Shown: positions 15,283 through 23,036 of the stretch, piece after piece
Position numbering within the stretch: the first letter of the stretch is position 1
Layout: every line of letters starts with the position of its first letter
DNA from: a virus
Virus record (IMG/VR): IMGVR_UViG_3300042938_000237
Location: 1-30,595 of that record
DNA length: 30,595 bases
Strand: one strand, 5' to 3'
The notes under the pieces: model-generated
What the model was told of the DNA's origin: nothing
The model's input: only the letters and a program-made list of their open reading frames with translations
Databases searched by the model: none
Made by a program: the position numbers and the translations under genes

Positions 15283-17621
15283 TGGTTCTATTTCCAAATG
15301 CATACATTGTTTCTAATTGCTGTGATTCAGTTACCACAGTAACAATTAATATTGCTGGTTTTACAACAACATCAGATTATGTGTATACTTATACTGGTAG
15401 TACTTATCTTATAGGAGGAGTTTTATTTAAAGCAGGTAATTGTTATTTTATACAAGCTGCTGGAAACTCAATTGCATTTACAGGTCCATCATCAACAGAC
15501 TTTATATCAACTGGTGCTAAGGCGTGTAATCTTACACTTGAAGATGCTTGTCCTGAATGTTCAACTGTTCAACAATATTTAACATTTGAGCCTTGTTGTG
15601 GTGATGATCCTATATATTTTCAAATACCATTTGGTGGATTTTATGAAGGTTTGTATGAATATGTGGGAACACCAGTTTCAGGTCTAGAAAATATTTGCTA
15701 TTCAGTTACCTTAAATGATGTTGGTGTAGCACCAATTAATTCAGGAAATTATCCTATATTACCAGCAGCTCCAATATTTACTGATGGTGTAACATACAGT
15801 GTATTATCTTTTGATAATTTAGATTGTGATTTTTACATTGACTCTGAAGAATGTCCAACATGTATTGCTCCTTGCTATACATTATATAATTGTGACGGTG
15901 AATGGATGAATACTACAATAGATTTATCTGCTTATATAGATCCGCTAATACCAATTCAGATATATGATATAGATGGTGCTATACCAGGAACATGGTATGT
16001 TTTCCTTAATACAGGTGATTGTAGTGGTGCAAGAAATGATATATCAGTAGATCTTTTTGCTCCTGAACCATGTGTATGTAGGTGTTTTACAGTAGTTACT
16101 GATAGCGGAGTTAAAGGAAGATACTTAGACTGTGATGGTAATCTTCAAAAAATTATTGTTAATGCTAGTTTCTGTTCTCTTGTTGTTCCGCTTATTGAAA
16201 GTGCAGCTGGACCATATGAAGTAGTTGAAGGTGGTAATTGTATTGATGGAATATGCCCAATTAAATGTTTTGAACTTACTGAATGTACTACAGGTGAAGT
16301 AATAACATCTCAGTCTCAACGCTTAGAGCAATATTTTATATCAGGAGAAGTAATAGAACTTGTTGGTCATCCAGGATGTTGGGAAGTTACTAGTGATGCT
16401 GCTAGAGATTGTACTTGCCCAGTAGATTTAACTGTAACTATTGTACATGATGGTTGTGCAGAATGTATAGGTGTAATAGCCTACAAACTTACTAACTGTC
16501 AGAATATAAATGATATTAAATATACTTATGATGACTTATCTGAGTATATACTAAATGGTGTAGGCCTAACATTACTTACTGATTGTGGATGTTATCTAGT
16601 AGAGTTAATTGACTTTCAACCTACAAGTATATCTCCTATAGTTATCATATCTTCATTTAATGGTTGTCCTGAGTGTCTTAGACCCTATTACATGCTTACA
16701 GACTGTAATGAAGCAGAAGCTACTGTTTATACTTATACAGATTTATCTATATATGTTGGTCAAGTTATAAATATTAAAGGATGTGATACTTGTTGGCAAG
16801 TCTTTGATACAGACACTCCTATTAATCCTGGTATAGTTACAGTAACAAATTCATTTAAATTTTGTATAGATTGTACTCCTCCATTACCTTGTTTATGTAA
16901 CAGAATAACAAATTATAGTACTACTACTAAAGAATATGAATACATAGACTGTGATGATGAGAGTGTATTATTAACTTTAGCAGCAGGGGAAAGTAGTGGA
17001 AAAATATGTCTTAAGAGATGGGTTGTAGATTATCCTGATACAGATAACCTAGAAGTATTTGGAGATTGTGTTTTGGGTGGTGATTTTTGTTATGAATATA
17101 ATATTACTATTGGTAGTGGAGCAAGTGGAAAACTTTATTATAAAAATTGCAGTGGTAATGTTGAGTCTAGGCTGGTGGCATCACAAAAATTTCCATACAT
17201 AGAAACAATTTGTGGTGTTAATAATCAAACATCAAGTGACATATATATTGTAGGAACAGGAACTATACGCTTTGAAAAAACTACAATATGTTATACACCA
17301 ACACTTGTATGTCCAGAGACTAGACCTAAAAGAAAAATTACACCTGGATACTCTGTACCTACATGTGATATAGACAGGTATGAAAAAATAACTTGTAGAG
17401 CATCTGAGATTCTTTATAAAGAAGTAATAAGACTTAGATATGGTATAAGTAACTGTTGCCCAGAAGATGATGAGAAGTGGTTAATTAAAAAAGAATTAAT
17501 TGATCTTGCAGCTTTAGTAGATCCAAATTATATATGCACACCAGTACAAACATGTGGTTGTGCACCAAGTTCATGTGGATGCGGGTGCAGTTCTACACTT
17601 AAGACTTGCAATTCTCAATAA
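15282..17621 (+). CDS. Cysteine-rich modular repeat protein, probable fibre/adhesin
   Basis: A 779-residue secreted-style beta protein with about 60 cysteines by hand count but no signal peptide. It is built of repeats. Module A (about 15873-16875) follows the pattern LTxC...YTYxDLSxYvgqvI...CxxCWxV...CxxC, best seen in YKLTNCQNINDIKYTYDDL and YYMLTDCNEAEATVYTYTDL. Module B (about 16083-16270 and twice in 16892-17295) follows Y-x-DC-D...C. The last 120 residues are a distinct cap (PGYSVPTCDIDRYEKITC; RYGISNCCPEDDEKW) with a CGCAPSSCGCGC tail. This architecture suits a receptor-binding fibre or head decoration. ATG overlaps the previous stop. Function inferred from repeats and context. Confidence 0.72.
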   Translation: MVLFPNAYIVSNCCDSVTTVTINIAGFTTTSDYVYTYTGSTYLIGGVLFKAGNCYFIQAAGNSIAFTGPSSTDFISTGAKACNLTLEDACPECSTVQQYLTFEPCCGDDPIYFQIPFGGFYEGLYEYVGTPVSGLENICYSVTLNDVGVAPINSGNYPILPAAPIFTDGVTYSVLSFDNLDCDFYIDSEECPTCIAPCYTLYNCDGEWMNTTIDLSAYIDPLIPIQIYDIDGAIPGTWYVFLNTGDCSGARNDISVDLFAPEPCVCRCFTVVTDSGVKGRYLDCDGNLQKIIVNASFCSLVVPLIESAAGPYEVVEGGNCIDGICPIKCFELTECTTGEVITSQSQRLEQYFISGEVIELVGHPGCWEVTSDAARDCTCPVDLTVTIVHDGCAECIGVIAYKLTNCQNINDIKYTYDDLSEYILNGVGLTLLTDCGCYLVELIDFQPTSISPIVIISSFNGCPECLRPYYMLTDCNEAEATVYTYTDLSIYVGQVINIKGCDTCWQVFDTDTPINPGIVTVTNSFKFCIDCTPPLPCLCNRITNYSTTTKEYEYIDCDDESVLLTLAAGESSGKICLKRWVVDYPDTDNLEVFGDCVLGGDFCYEYNITIGSGASGKLYYKNCSGNVESRLVASQKFPYIETICGVNNQTSSDIYIVGTGTIRFEKTTICYTPTLVCPETRPKRKITPGYSVPTCDIDRYEKITCRASEILYKEVIRLRYGISNCCPEDDEKWLIKKELIDLAALVDPNYICTPVQTCGCAPSSCGCGCSSTLKTCNSQ

Positions 17622-17639
17622 TAATTAGTATATTATAAT

Positions 17640-19040
17640 ATGAAACCTTTAAACTTAGATAATAGACCATGTAGCCCAATATCAAGTAACTGTGTTATTT
17701 GGCAGGGTCCAGATATTCCTTGCATTAAATTATGTACAGGAGATACAATATCTGATGTGATATTCAAACTGGCTACTGAGTTATGCACCATAATGGACAC
17801 ACTAGATATTAAGAACTATGACTTGTCATGTTTTAATTTAGCAGCATGTCCTCCAGCTGATTTCCAAGCTTTGATTCAATTTTTAATTGAACAGATTTGT
17901 TCTTCTGAAAGTATTGCTACAACTAGATCAAGTCCAGTTTCAATTTCAAACTGTCCTGATTGTGTTGTAACAGTAGCAAGTTGTTTTATAGTTGGCAGTC
18001 AGTCAACTATGCAATTAGTAGATTATGTATTAATGATTGGTAATAGAATCTGTAGTATTATAACAGACATAACACAATTACAAAATCAAATTGATAATAT
18101 AAATATAAGAGTAACTGCATTAGAAGATGCTGTGCCACCTTCATTTACACTACCGTCAATCAGCACAGGGTGTCTTGGACCATATATGAGTGGTACTCCT
18201 GCTAGTGCAACAATTGATTTGGTTTTAAATGCAATGTTGAATAATGCTACTATTGGTTATTGTCAATTAATTGGAGCAACAGGTTTACCATCTGAAATTA
18301 CAAGTGCTGTTCTTTCACAATGTATATTTGATACTAGTGTATCATTAGAATTTAGTCCGGCAACTTTTGAAGCAGCATATGCTGGATCATGGGTGCAGGC
18401 AGGAGATTTAAATTCAGCAGCAGATGCAATCAATAACATATGGATATCTATCTGTGATATATATAACTATGTTAGTGGTTTAGTGTTAGCAACAAGTGTA
18501 GTAGATGCAGGAGTTGGTACAGCAGTTACATCAGCAACGGTTGGTACTGTAACAACATATACTGTATCCACATTAAGTTTTACGTGGGTAGGTCAATCAG
18601 TGTTACCGAACATTCCCAAATTAACTCCGGGATGGGGAACAGGTAGACTATGTGATGGTGCTAATATTATAATGACAAATGTTCTTTATAATGAAGACTC
18701 TGGATATAATCCAACATTAGGTATATGGTCATGTCCTACTACAGGAATGTATAGATTAGATTTTGTAATAAGTTTAACAGCTCCCTCTCCAGATGGTTGG
18801 TTAGATGCTGTACCAGGAATGATTATAGCTGGTTTAACTACACCAACTGCTTGTGATTTCTATGTAGTAAATAATTTTACTCCAAATGTTATAAGCAAAC
18901 ATGCTACAATTAGTGGTTCTGCAACTACATACATGGTTGCAGGAAATGAGGTCTGTTTGAAAATAGCAAATCTAACAAATATAGATTATGTAAGTACAGC
19001 CGGTGATTCTGTTAAAATGTCAATTGAAAGAGTAAGATAA
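17640..19040 (+). CDS. Receptor-binding fibre with C1q-like tip
   Basis: A 466-residue fibre. The N-terminal module (about 15-60: CVIWQGPDIPCIKLCTGD...) is shared with the following 80-aa gene and probably anchors it to the virion. A short coiled coil lies at about 140-165 (ITQLQNQIDNINIRVTALE), expected to trimerise. The C-terminal 150 residues look like a C1q/TNF-type jelly roll (GIWSCPTTGMYRLDFVISLT is the typical strand pair; GNEVCLKIANLTN follows), a fold used for host recognition by phage fibre tips. The next ORF's ATG overlaps its stop. Fold naming is from motif memory; host target is unknown. Confidence 0.68.
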   Translation: MKPLNLDNRPCSPISSNCVIWQGPDIPCIKLCTGDTISDVIFKLATELCTIMDTLDIKNYDLSCFNLAACPPADFQALIQFLIEQICSSESIATTRSSPVSISNCPDCVVTVASCFIVGSQSTMQLVDYVLMIGNRICSIITDITQLQNQIDNINIRVTALEDAVPPSFTLPSISTGCLGPYMSGTPASATIDLVLNAMLNNATIGYCQLIGATGLPSEITSAVLSQCIFDTSVSLEFSPATFEAAYAGSWVQAGDLNSAADAINNIWISICDIYNYVSGLVLATSVVDAGVGTAVTSATVGTVTTYTVSTLSFTWVGQSVLPNIPKLTPGWGTGRLCDGANIIMTNVLYNEDSGYNPTLGIWSCPTTGMYRLDFVISLTAPSPDGWLDAVPGMIIAGLTTPTACDFYVVNNFTPNVISKHATISGSATTYMVAGNEVCLKIANLTNIDYVSTAGDSVKMSIERVR

Positions 19041-19282
19041 TGGTAACAACAAATACATGTAAGAAATGCGGATGTGAGGATAGCTTTATGCCAAGTCCTG
19101 CTCCATGTCCAACTCCAATAGGATGTCCTAACCCAGAACCATGTTCTGAAGTTATGGATGCTCAGTGTGTAATATACACAGGTCCAAACATTATGTGTGG
19201 ACCAAATATACTAATAGCTACAAATACAAATTTAGCGGATGCTCTACAAGCAATAGTAAATACTCTTTGTCCACCAGCTTAA
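19040..19282 (+). CDS. Small Cys-rich protein with stand-alone fibre-anchor module
   Basis: An 80-residue protein with a CKKCGC start, a Pro/Cys linker (PAPCPTPIGCPNPEPC), and a C-terminal module CVIYTGPNIMC...ADALQAIVNTLC. That module matches the N-terminus of the preceding fibre (CVIWQGPDIPC...SDVIFKLATELC). It could occupy the same docking site as a cap, or join another fibre to the particle. Its start overlaps the preceding stop (TAATGG). It is the last gene before a terminator. Confidence 0.65.
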   Translation: MVTTNTCKKCGCEDSFMPSPAPCPTPIGCPNPEPCSEVMDAQCVIYTGPNIMCGPNILIATNTNLADALQAIVNTLCPPA

Positions 19283-19322
19283 AAGAAGTTGCAGGTTTGT
19301 TGGTTTCTGTAACAAACAAGAC

Positions 19323-19353
19323 AAGCCCTCACACTAGTGGGGGTTTTGTTTTT
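19323..19353 (+). terminator. Rho-independent terminator closing the appendage cluster
   Basis: AAGCCCTCAC pairs with GTGGGGGTTT around ACTA, with two G-T wobbles, followed by a T-rich tail TGTTTTT. It lies about 40 bases after the stop of the 80-aa gene. Confidence 0.82.
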
Positions 19354-19382
19354 ATAGCTATATTTGCTAAAGTCATTTATTT

Positions 19383-19403
19383 TTAGTATATTAATAATAT
19401 AGC
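19383..19403 (+). promoter_or_regulatory. Putative promoter before the connector/tail genes
   Basis: TTAGTATATTAATAATATAGC directly precedes the ATG at 19404, right after a terminator, where a new promoter would be expected. TTAGTATATTA also occurs at 17625-17635, and a close variant at 3926. If it is the -10 region the transcript would be nearly leaderless, which lowers confidence. Confidence 0.3.
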
Positions 19404-19985
19404 ATGAAGGAATTTAAAAAACCAGATGTAAAAGCTCCTAGATTTAGACCGGAAGTGTACAATGTTCTAAACACAGAGTTCTTTGATTTATTTAGAAAGA
19501 AGTATCCAAGATTCAAAAGTCTTGATAATATCCAATTAAAAAAGATTGTGAAGACATTTAACAGAACAGTTTTTCAAACAGTGATTGATACAAGAGATGG
19601 TGTTGAATTACCTGATGCTCTTGGTTGGTTATTTATCGGAACATGTGAACAAAGTAAAAAACAAAATATAAACTTTGCTAAGTCTGTTAAGTATGGTGTA
19701 GCAGTTTCAAATAACAATTGGGATACTGATGGTAAACTTGCTAAAATCTTTTACAGTAACCTTGCACCTAAACACAGAATAAAGAATAGAGAGTTCTGGG
19801 GGTTTACAGGATGCAGAGACTTTAAAAGAACAGTTGCAAAAACATATCCTGAAAATTGGAATATGTATGTAAGAGTGGATCCACTTTCTAAATTAGAAGC
19901 AATATACAGAAGTGTTCAATATAAAGATGTATTAAAAAAACAAACTGAAAAGGCACTTGTAAATTATAATGAATTTGACTTATGA
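19404..19985 (+). CDS. Conserved phage protein beside connector genes, possible HU/IHF-like start
   Basis: A 193-residue basic protein. Residues about 45-75 (a helix, then VIDTRDGVELPDALGWLFIG) resemble the helix-turn plus 'G-x-x-V-x-L-x-x-x-G' strand of HU/IHF proteins, which bend DNA; crAss-like phages are known to carry IHF-like genes near tail genes. The C-terminal half (NWDTDGKLAKIFYSNL, REFWGFTGCRDFKRTV) has no DNA-binding arm I can recognise, so the resemblance is weak. It starts after a terminator and overlaps the next start by four bases (ATGA). A tail-completion or connector role is equally possible. Confidence 0.65.
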   Translation: MKEFKKPDVKAPRFRPEVYNVLNTEFFDLFRKKYPRFKSLDNIQLKKIVKTFNRTVFQTVIDTRDGVELPDALGWLFIGTCEQSKKQNINFAKSVKYGVAVSNNNWDTDGKLAKIFYSNLAPKHRIKNREFWGFTGCRDFKRTVAKTYPENWNMYVRVDPLSKLEAIYRSVQYKDVLKKQTEKALVNYNEFDL

Positions 19986-20647
19986 CAACAATAGGAGAAG
20001 CCATATCAAGAGTAAGGAATGCTGTTAAAGGTGTTAAAGAAGATCCTTTTTTAACAGACCGGCAGATATACTTTTCTTTAATGAAGTATGCACTTACATT
20101 AATAAAAAGAGAAGATAACCAATACAGATTGATGAAGATAAGTTCTATCTTTAAAGTGCTTCCATATGTAGAGCTAATAGATGTAGATAAAGTAGAAGCT
20201 CAATGTGCTGGTGTTTATTCTGAGTGTTATATTAAAAGATCTAAAGATAAACTTCCAACTATACTAGATGGTGTGTTTGGTCCTATTATCCGTACCACAT
20301 CTTCTATAGATGGATCTATAGAAATGTTCAGAACGGATCCTGGTACTTGGGTATCAATGACTAAGACTACAACTTTTAAATATAATACAAGACCATACTT
20401 CTGGTTTCTTAATGGTTACATATATTGTCCTAATATAGATTGGGATGCAATAAAAATTGAAGCAATCTTTGAAGGTAATGTAGATATATGTAATCCTGAA
20501 GTTGAATGTGAAATAAGACAAGATCAAACTTTCTCACTACCTGAATACTTATTCTCTGAGGTAGAGCAGTTTGTAATTAAAGAATTAACAATGCTAATGT
20601 CTGTACCTGTTGACAGTACAGATGATGGTCAAAATATACTTAGATAA
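19982..20647 (+). CDS. Connector/tail-tubular-like ring protein
   Basis: A 221-residue protein with N-terminal helices (FLTDRQIYFSLMKYALTLIK), a beta-rich centre (TTTFKYNTRPYFWFLNGYIY) and a C-terminal helix (LFSEVEQFVIKELTMLMSVP) followed by DDGQNILR. The helix-beta-helix layout, with the beta part between long helices, and the position just before the tail hub fit head-tail connector or ring proteins of crAss-like phages. The start overlaps the previous stop by four bases (ATGA) and the stop overlaps the next start by one. The exact ring number cannot be given. Confidence 0.62.
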   Translation: MTTIGEAISRVRNAVKGVKEDPFLTDRQIYFSLMKYALTLIKREDNQYRLMKISSIFKVLPYVELIDVDKVEAQCAGVYSECYIKRSKDKLPTILDGVFGPIIRTTSSIDGSIEMFRTDPGTWVSMTKTTTFKYNTRPYFWFLNGYIYCPNIDWDAIKIEAIFEGNVDICNPEVECEIRQDQTFSLPEYLFSEVEQFVIKELTMLMSVPVDSTDDGQNILR

Positions 20648-21690
20648 TGGATTTTAATTACACTCTCCGCTATAGAACTTTTGATCAGTTACTGGAAGAT
20701 GTTTCAGTAGACATGAATACATTTGCTTTAGAAAACATGATTGAGCCTCAGACTTTAATTAAGTTAGTTAAAAAACTAAACTATGATCTTGGTCTCAGAG
20801 TTAATCAAACCAAAGAAATTATATTGGAAATATGCCATGGTAGAGTAAAACTTCCAGATGACTTTTATGTATTTAATTATGCAATGGTATGTGGAGAGTT
20901 TGATGTAACAACAGGTTATGGCGGACATGCTTCTGGTACTAATATTCAAGAAGTTCCTTATAAGGAATTTCCATCTACAGTAGATCAATGTGCCTTACCA
21001 AGTGTTAACTGTAGAACATGTAATGCTAATCCTTGTAACAATACCGCAGCTTGTGATCTTAATCATCCTATAGTAGATCCAATACCAACAGCATATGATC
21101 CTAATAATCCTTATGGTGATACATGTATTCCACCAAGGGTTTTTATGAATTGTAAAGGAGAAAAATATGAATTAATTGAAGTAGTTAATAGAAGTGAAAC
21201 AAGAACATACAGAAGACTAGTTCCACTTAGAATGAAAGCAAGTCAAGAAATAGAATGTGACTGCCCTAATTTATATATTGATACAGTTAATCAAGGTTGG
21301 ATAAAAGGAGGTTTTCTTTTTACAACATTTGACACAGGTAAAGTTTATTTAAATTACCAAGGTGCACTAGAAGATGAGGCAGGTAACTTACTTGTTCCAG
21401 ATCATGACTTACTTAATGAGTATTATGAGTATGCATTAAAACAAAGAATCCTTGAGAACTTATATATGAATGGTGAAGATGTTGCTCAAAGAATGACATT
21501 AATTGATCAAAGACTTAGAGTAGCAAGAAATGCAGCACTAAGTTTAGTCAATACTCCAAACTTTAAAGAAATGCAAGATCTTTGGTGGACCAATAGAAGA
21601 GCCCAGTACAGCAAGTATTATGATATGTTTAAAAGCTATAGTCCTAATTCTGCATACAATAGGTACTATGGAAACAATAGAGTTATTTAA
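20647..21690 (+). CDS. Tail tubular protein (P22 gp4-like connector type)
   Basis: A 347-residue protein. The N-terminal helical part (about 1-60) and the C-terminal segment (about 215-325: GGFLFTTFDTGKVYLNYQGA, LVPDHDLLNEYYEYALKQRI) match the layout of crAss-like 'tail tubular' proteins, where a strand-strand unit with 'G-x-V-x-x-x-Y-x-G' is followed by 'PDH' and long helices. A Cys/Asn-rich insert lies at about 115-140 (NCRTCNANPCNNTAAC). It begins on the last base of the previous stop, and the hub follows two bases after its stop. It would join portal or ring to the tail hub. Family naming is from memory of the pattern. Confidence 0.66.
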   Translation: MDFNYTLRYRTFDQLLEDVSVDMNTFALENMIEPQTLIKLVKKLNYDLGLRVNQTKEIILEICHGRVKLPDDFYVFNYAMVCGEFDVTTGYGGHASGTNIQEVPYKEFPSTVDQCALPSVNCRTCNANPCNNTAACDLNHPIVDPIPTAYDPNNPYGDTCIPPRVFMNCKGEKYELIEVVNRSETRTYRRLVPLRMKASQEIECDCPNLYIDTVNQGWIKGGFLFTTFDTGKVYLNYQGALEDEAGNLLVPDHDLLNEYYEYALKQRILENLYMNGEDVAQRMTLIDQRLRVARNAALSLVNTPNFKEMQDLWWTNRRAQYSKYYDMFKSYSPNSAYNRYYGNNRVI

Positions 21691-21692
21691 CT

Positions 21693-23036
21693 ATGGCAAA
21701 GATTCAAGATACTTCACAAACCAAACCTAGTAATTTTATAAAAGGTTTAAATAAAGATACTGATCCTACTTATATTCAAGAAGGTATGTGGACACATGCT
21801 CGGAATGTAGTAAATAATGATATTGAAGGTGACATAGGTTCATTAACTAATCAACCTTCTAATTTTAAATGTCCAAAAGATTTTCCTCCTGGAAGCACCA
21901 TGCCTCAAGCTGGAACAGGAACAACTATTGTTGTAGCAAGATATATAATTGGAGTAGTGCATTTGTTTTCTGATAAATGGATTATTTATACAGCAGGTCA
22001 TAATAATACGGGTCAACCAGTTATGTCTGAGATAGGCTTATTAGAAGAAGCAAGTTGTACTTATAGACCAATTGTTCAAGATGCATGTTTAGGTTTTGAT
22101 AAAAGATATTTAATATCAGGAGCATCTAGATTAACAGAAGATTGTTCTTGGCAGGTATATTGGGCTGATGGTTTAAATCCAGATAGATATCTTAATGTAG
22201 GTGATCCACAAACTTGGCCATCATCTGCTTATACTTGGGGATTAAGCATCAATCCTGCAACAACTCCAACTGCATATACAAACACTGTAAACTTTTATTT
22301 AGATTCTGCAGGCGGAACTATTCAATGGCCAGGAGTTGCTTGGAATGAAATATGTACTGATAGTGTATCATGTACTCAAACATCCCCAGGAGTATGGCCA
22401 CCAGGCTGTCCTCCAGTAAATGCTTGTATTACATGTAACCCTGTTAATAGTTTAAACTGTGACAAAACAAGATTAGCAAGTCTTATGAACACACCATGTT
22501 TAAAAGTAAGACTAGGAGACTCTGGTGGAACATTAAGAAATGGTACATACTCTGCTACTTTAGCATATAGTATTAATGGTATTAAAGTAAGTGATTATTT
22601 TTCTATTAGTAATACTCAACCAATCTGGTATCCAAATGATTTACAAGGATCTATAATTATTGAAGTAAATGCAGATACAGAAAACTTTGATGAGTTTATA
22701 CTTGTAGTTATTCAAAATATAAATCAAGGTACTGTAGCTAAACAAATTGGTATATATTCAACAAGGACACAAAGAATAGAACTAGATCAAATAAAAGATG
22801 ATCTTATAACTGTACCTATTAGGTTTTTACCAAACATAACTCCAATTGTTGAAACATCAAATCAAATTGCAGAAGTTAATGATTATCTTTTAAGAGCTGG
22901 TCCAAGATCTAAATTTGATTTTAATTATCAACCTCTTGCTAATTTAATAAGATCAAGATGGATATCAGTAGATTATCCAGCAGAATATTATGTAAATGGT
23001 GGTAACAAAGGTAGTTACTTACGTGATGAAGTATAA
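21693..23036 (+). CDS. Tail hub/stabilisation protein, N-terminal part (ends at in-frame TAA)
   Basis: A 447-residue open stretch. Its start (FIKGLNKDTDPTYIQEGMWT, then HARNVVNNDIEGDIGSL) is the hallmark of crAss-like tail hub proteins related to P22 gp10, which form the beta-propeller tail core. It stops at TAA 23034-23036 after SYLRDEV, but the same frame continues with AFYIRWVYNTGDKSASYHIP and stays open to 27332. So this is the first quarter of one 1,880-codon gene, interrupted once. TAT or TAC (Tyr) would restore the EVYAF sequence I recall from relatives. Whether the break is a mutation, a sequence error or readthrough cannot be told here. Confidence 0.8.
   Translation: MAKIQDTSQTKPSNFIKGLNKDTDPTYIQEGMWTHARNVVNNDIEGDIGSLTNQPSNFKCPKDFPPGSTMPQAGTGTTIVVARYIIGVVHLFSDKWIIYTAGHNNTGQPVMSEIGLLEEASCTYRPIVQDACLGFDKRYLISGASRLTEDCSWQVYWADGLNPDRYLNVGDPQTWPSSAYTWGLSINPATTPTAYTNTVNFYLDSAGGTIQWPGVAWNEICTDSVSCTQTSPGVWPPGCPPVNACITCNPVNSLNCDKTRLASLMNTPCLKVRLGDSGGTLRNGTYSATLAYSINGIKVSDYFSISNTQPIWYPNDLQGSIIIEVNADTENFDEFILVVIQNINQGTVAKQIGIYSTRTQRIELDQIKDDLITVPIRFLPNITPIVETSNQIAEVNDYLLRAGPRSKFDFNYQPLANLIRSRWISVDYPAEYYVNGGNKGSYLRDEV

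Noticed and set aside
19165-19386. 73-codon + strand ORF overlapping the 80-aa gene and the terminator
   Set aside because: Out of frame with a better-supported gene, runs through a terminator hairpin, and has no coding-like sequence.
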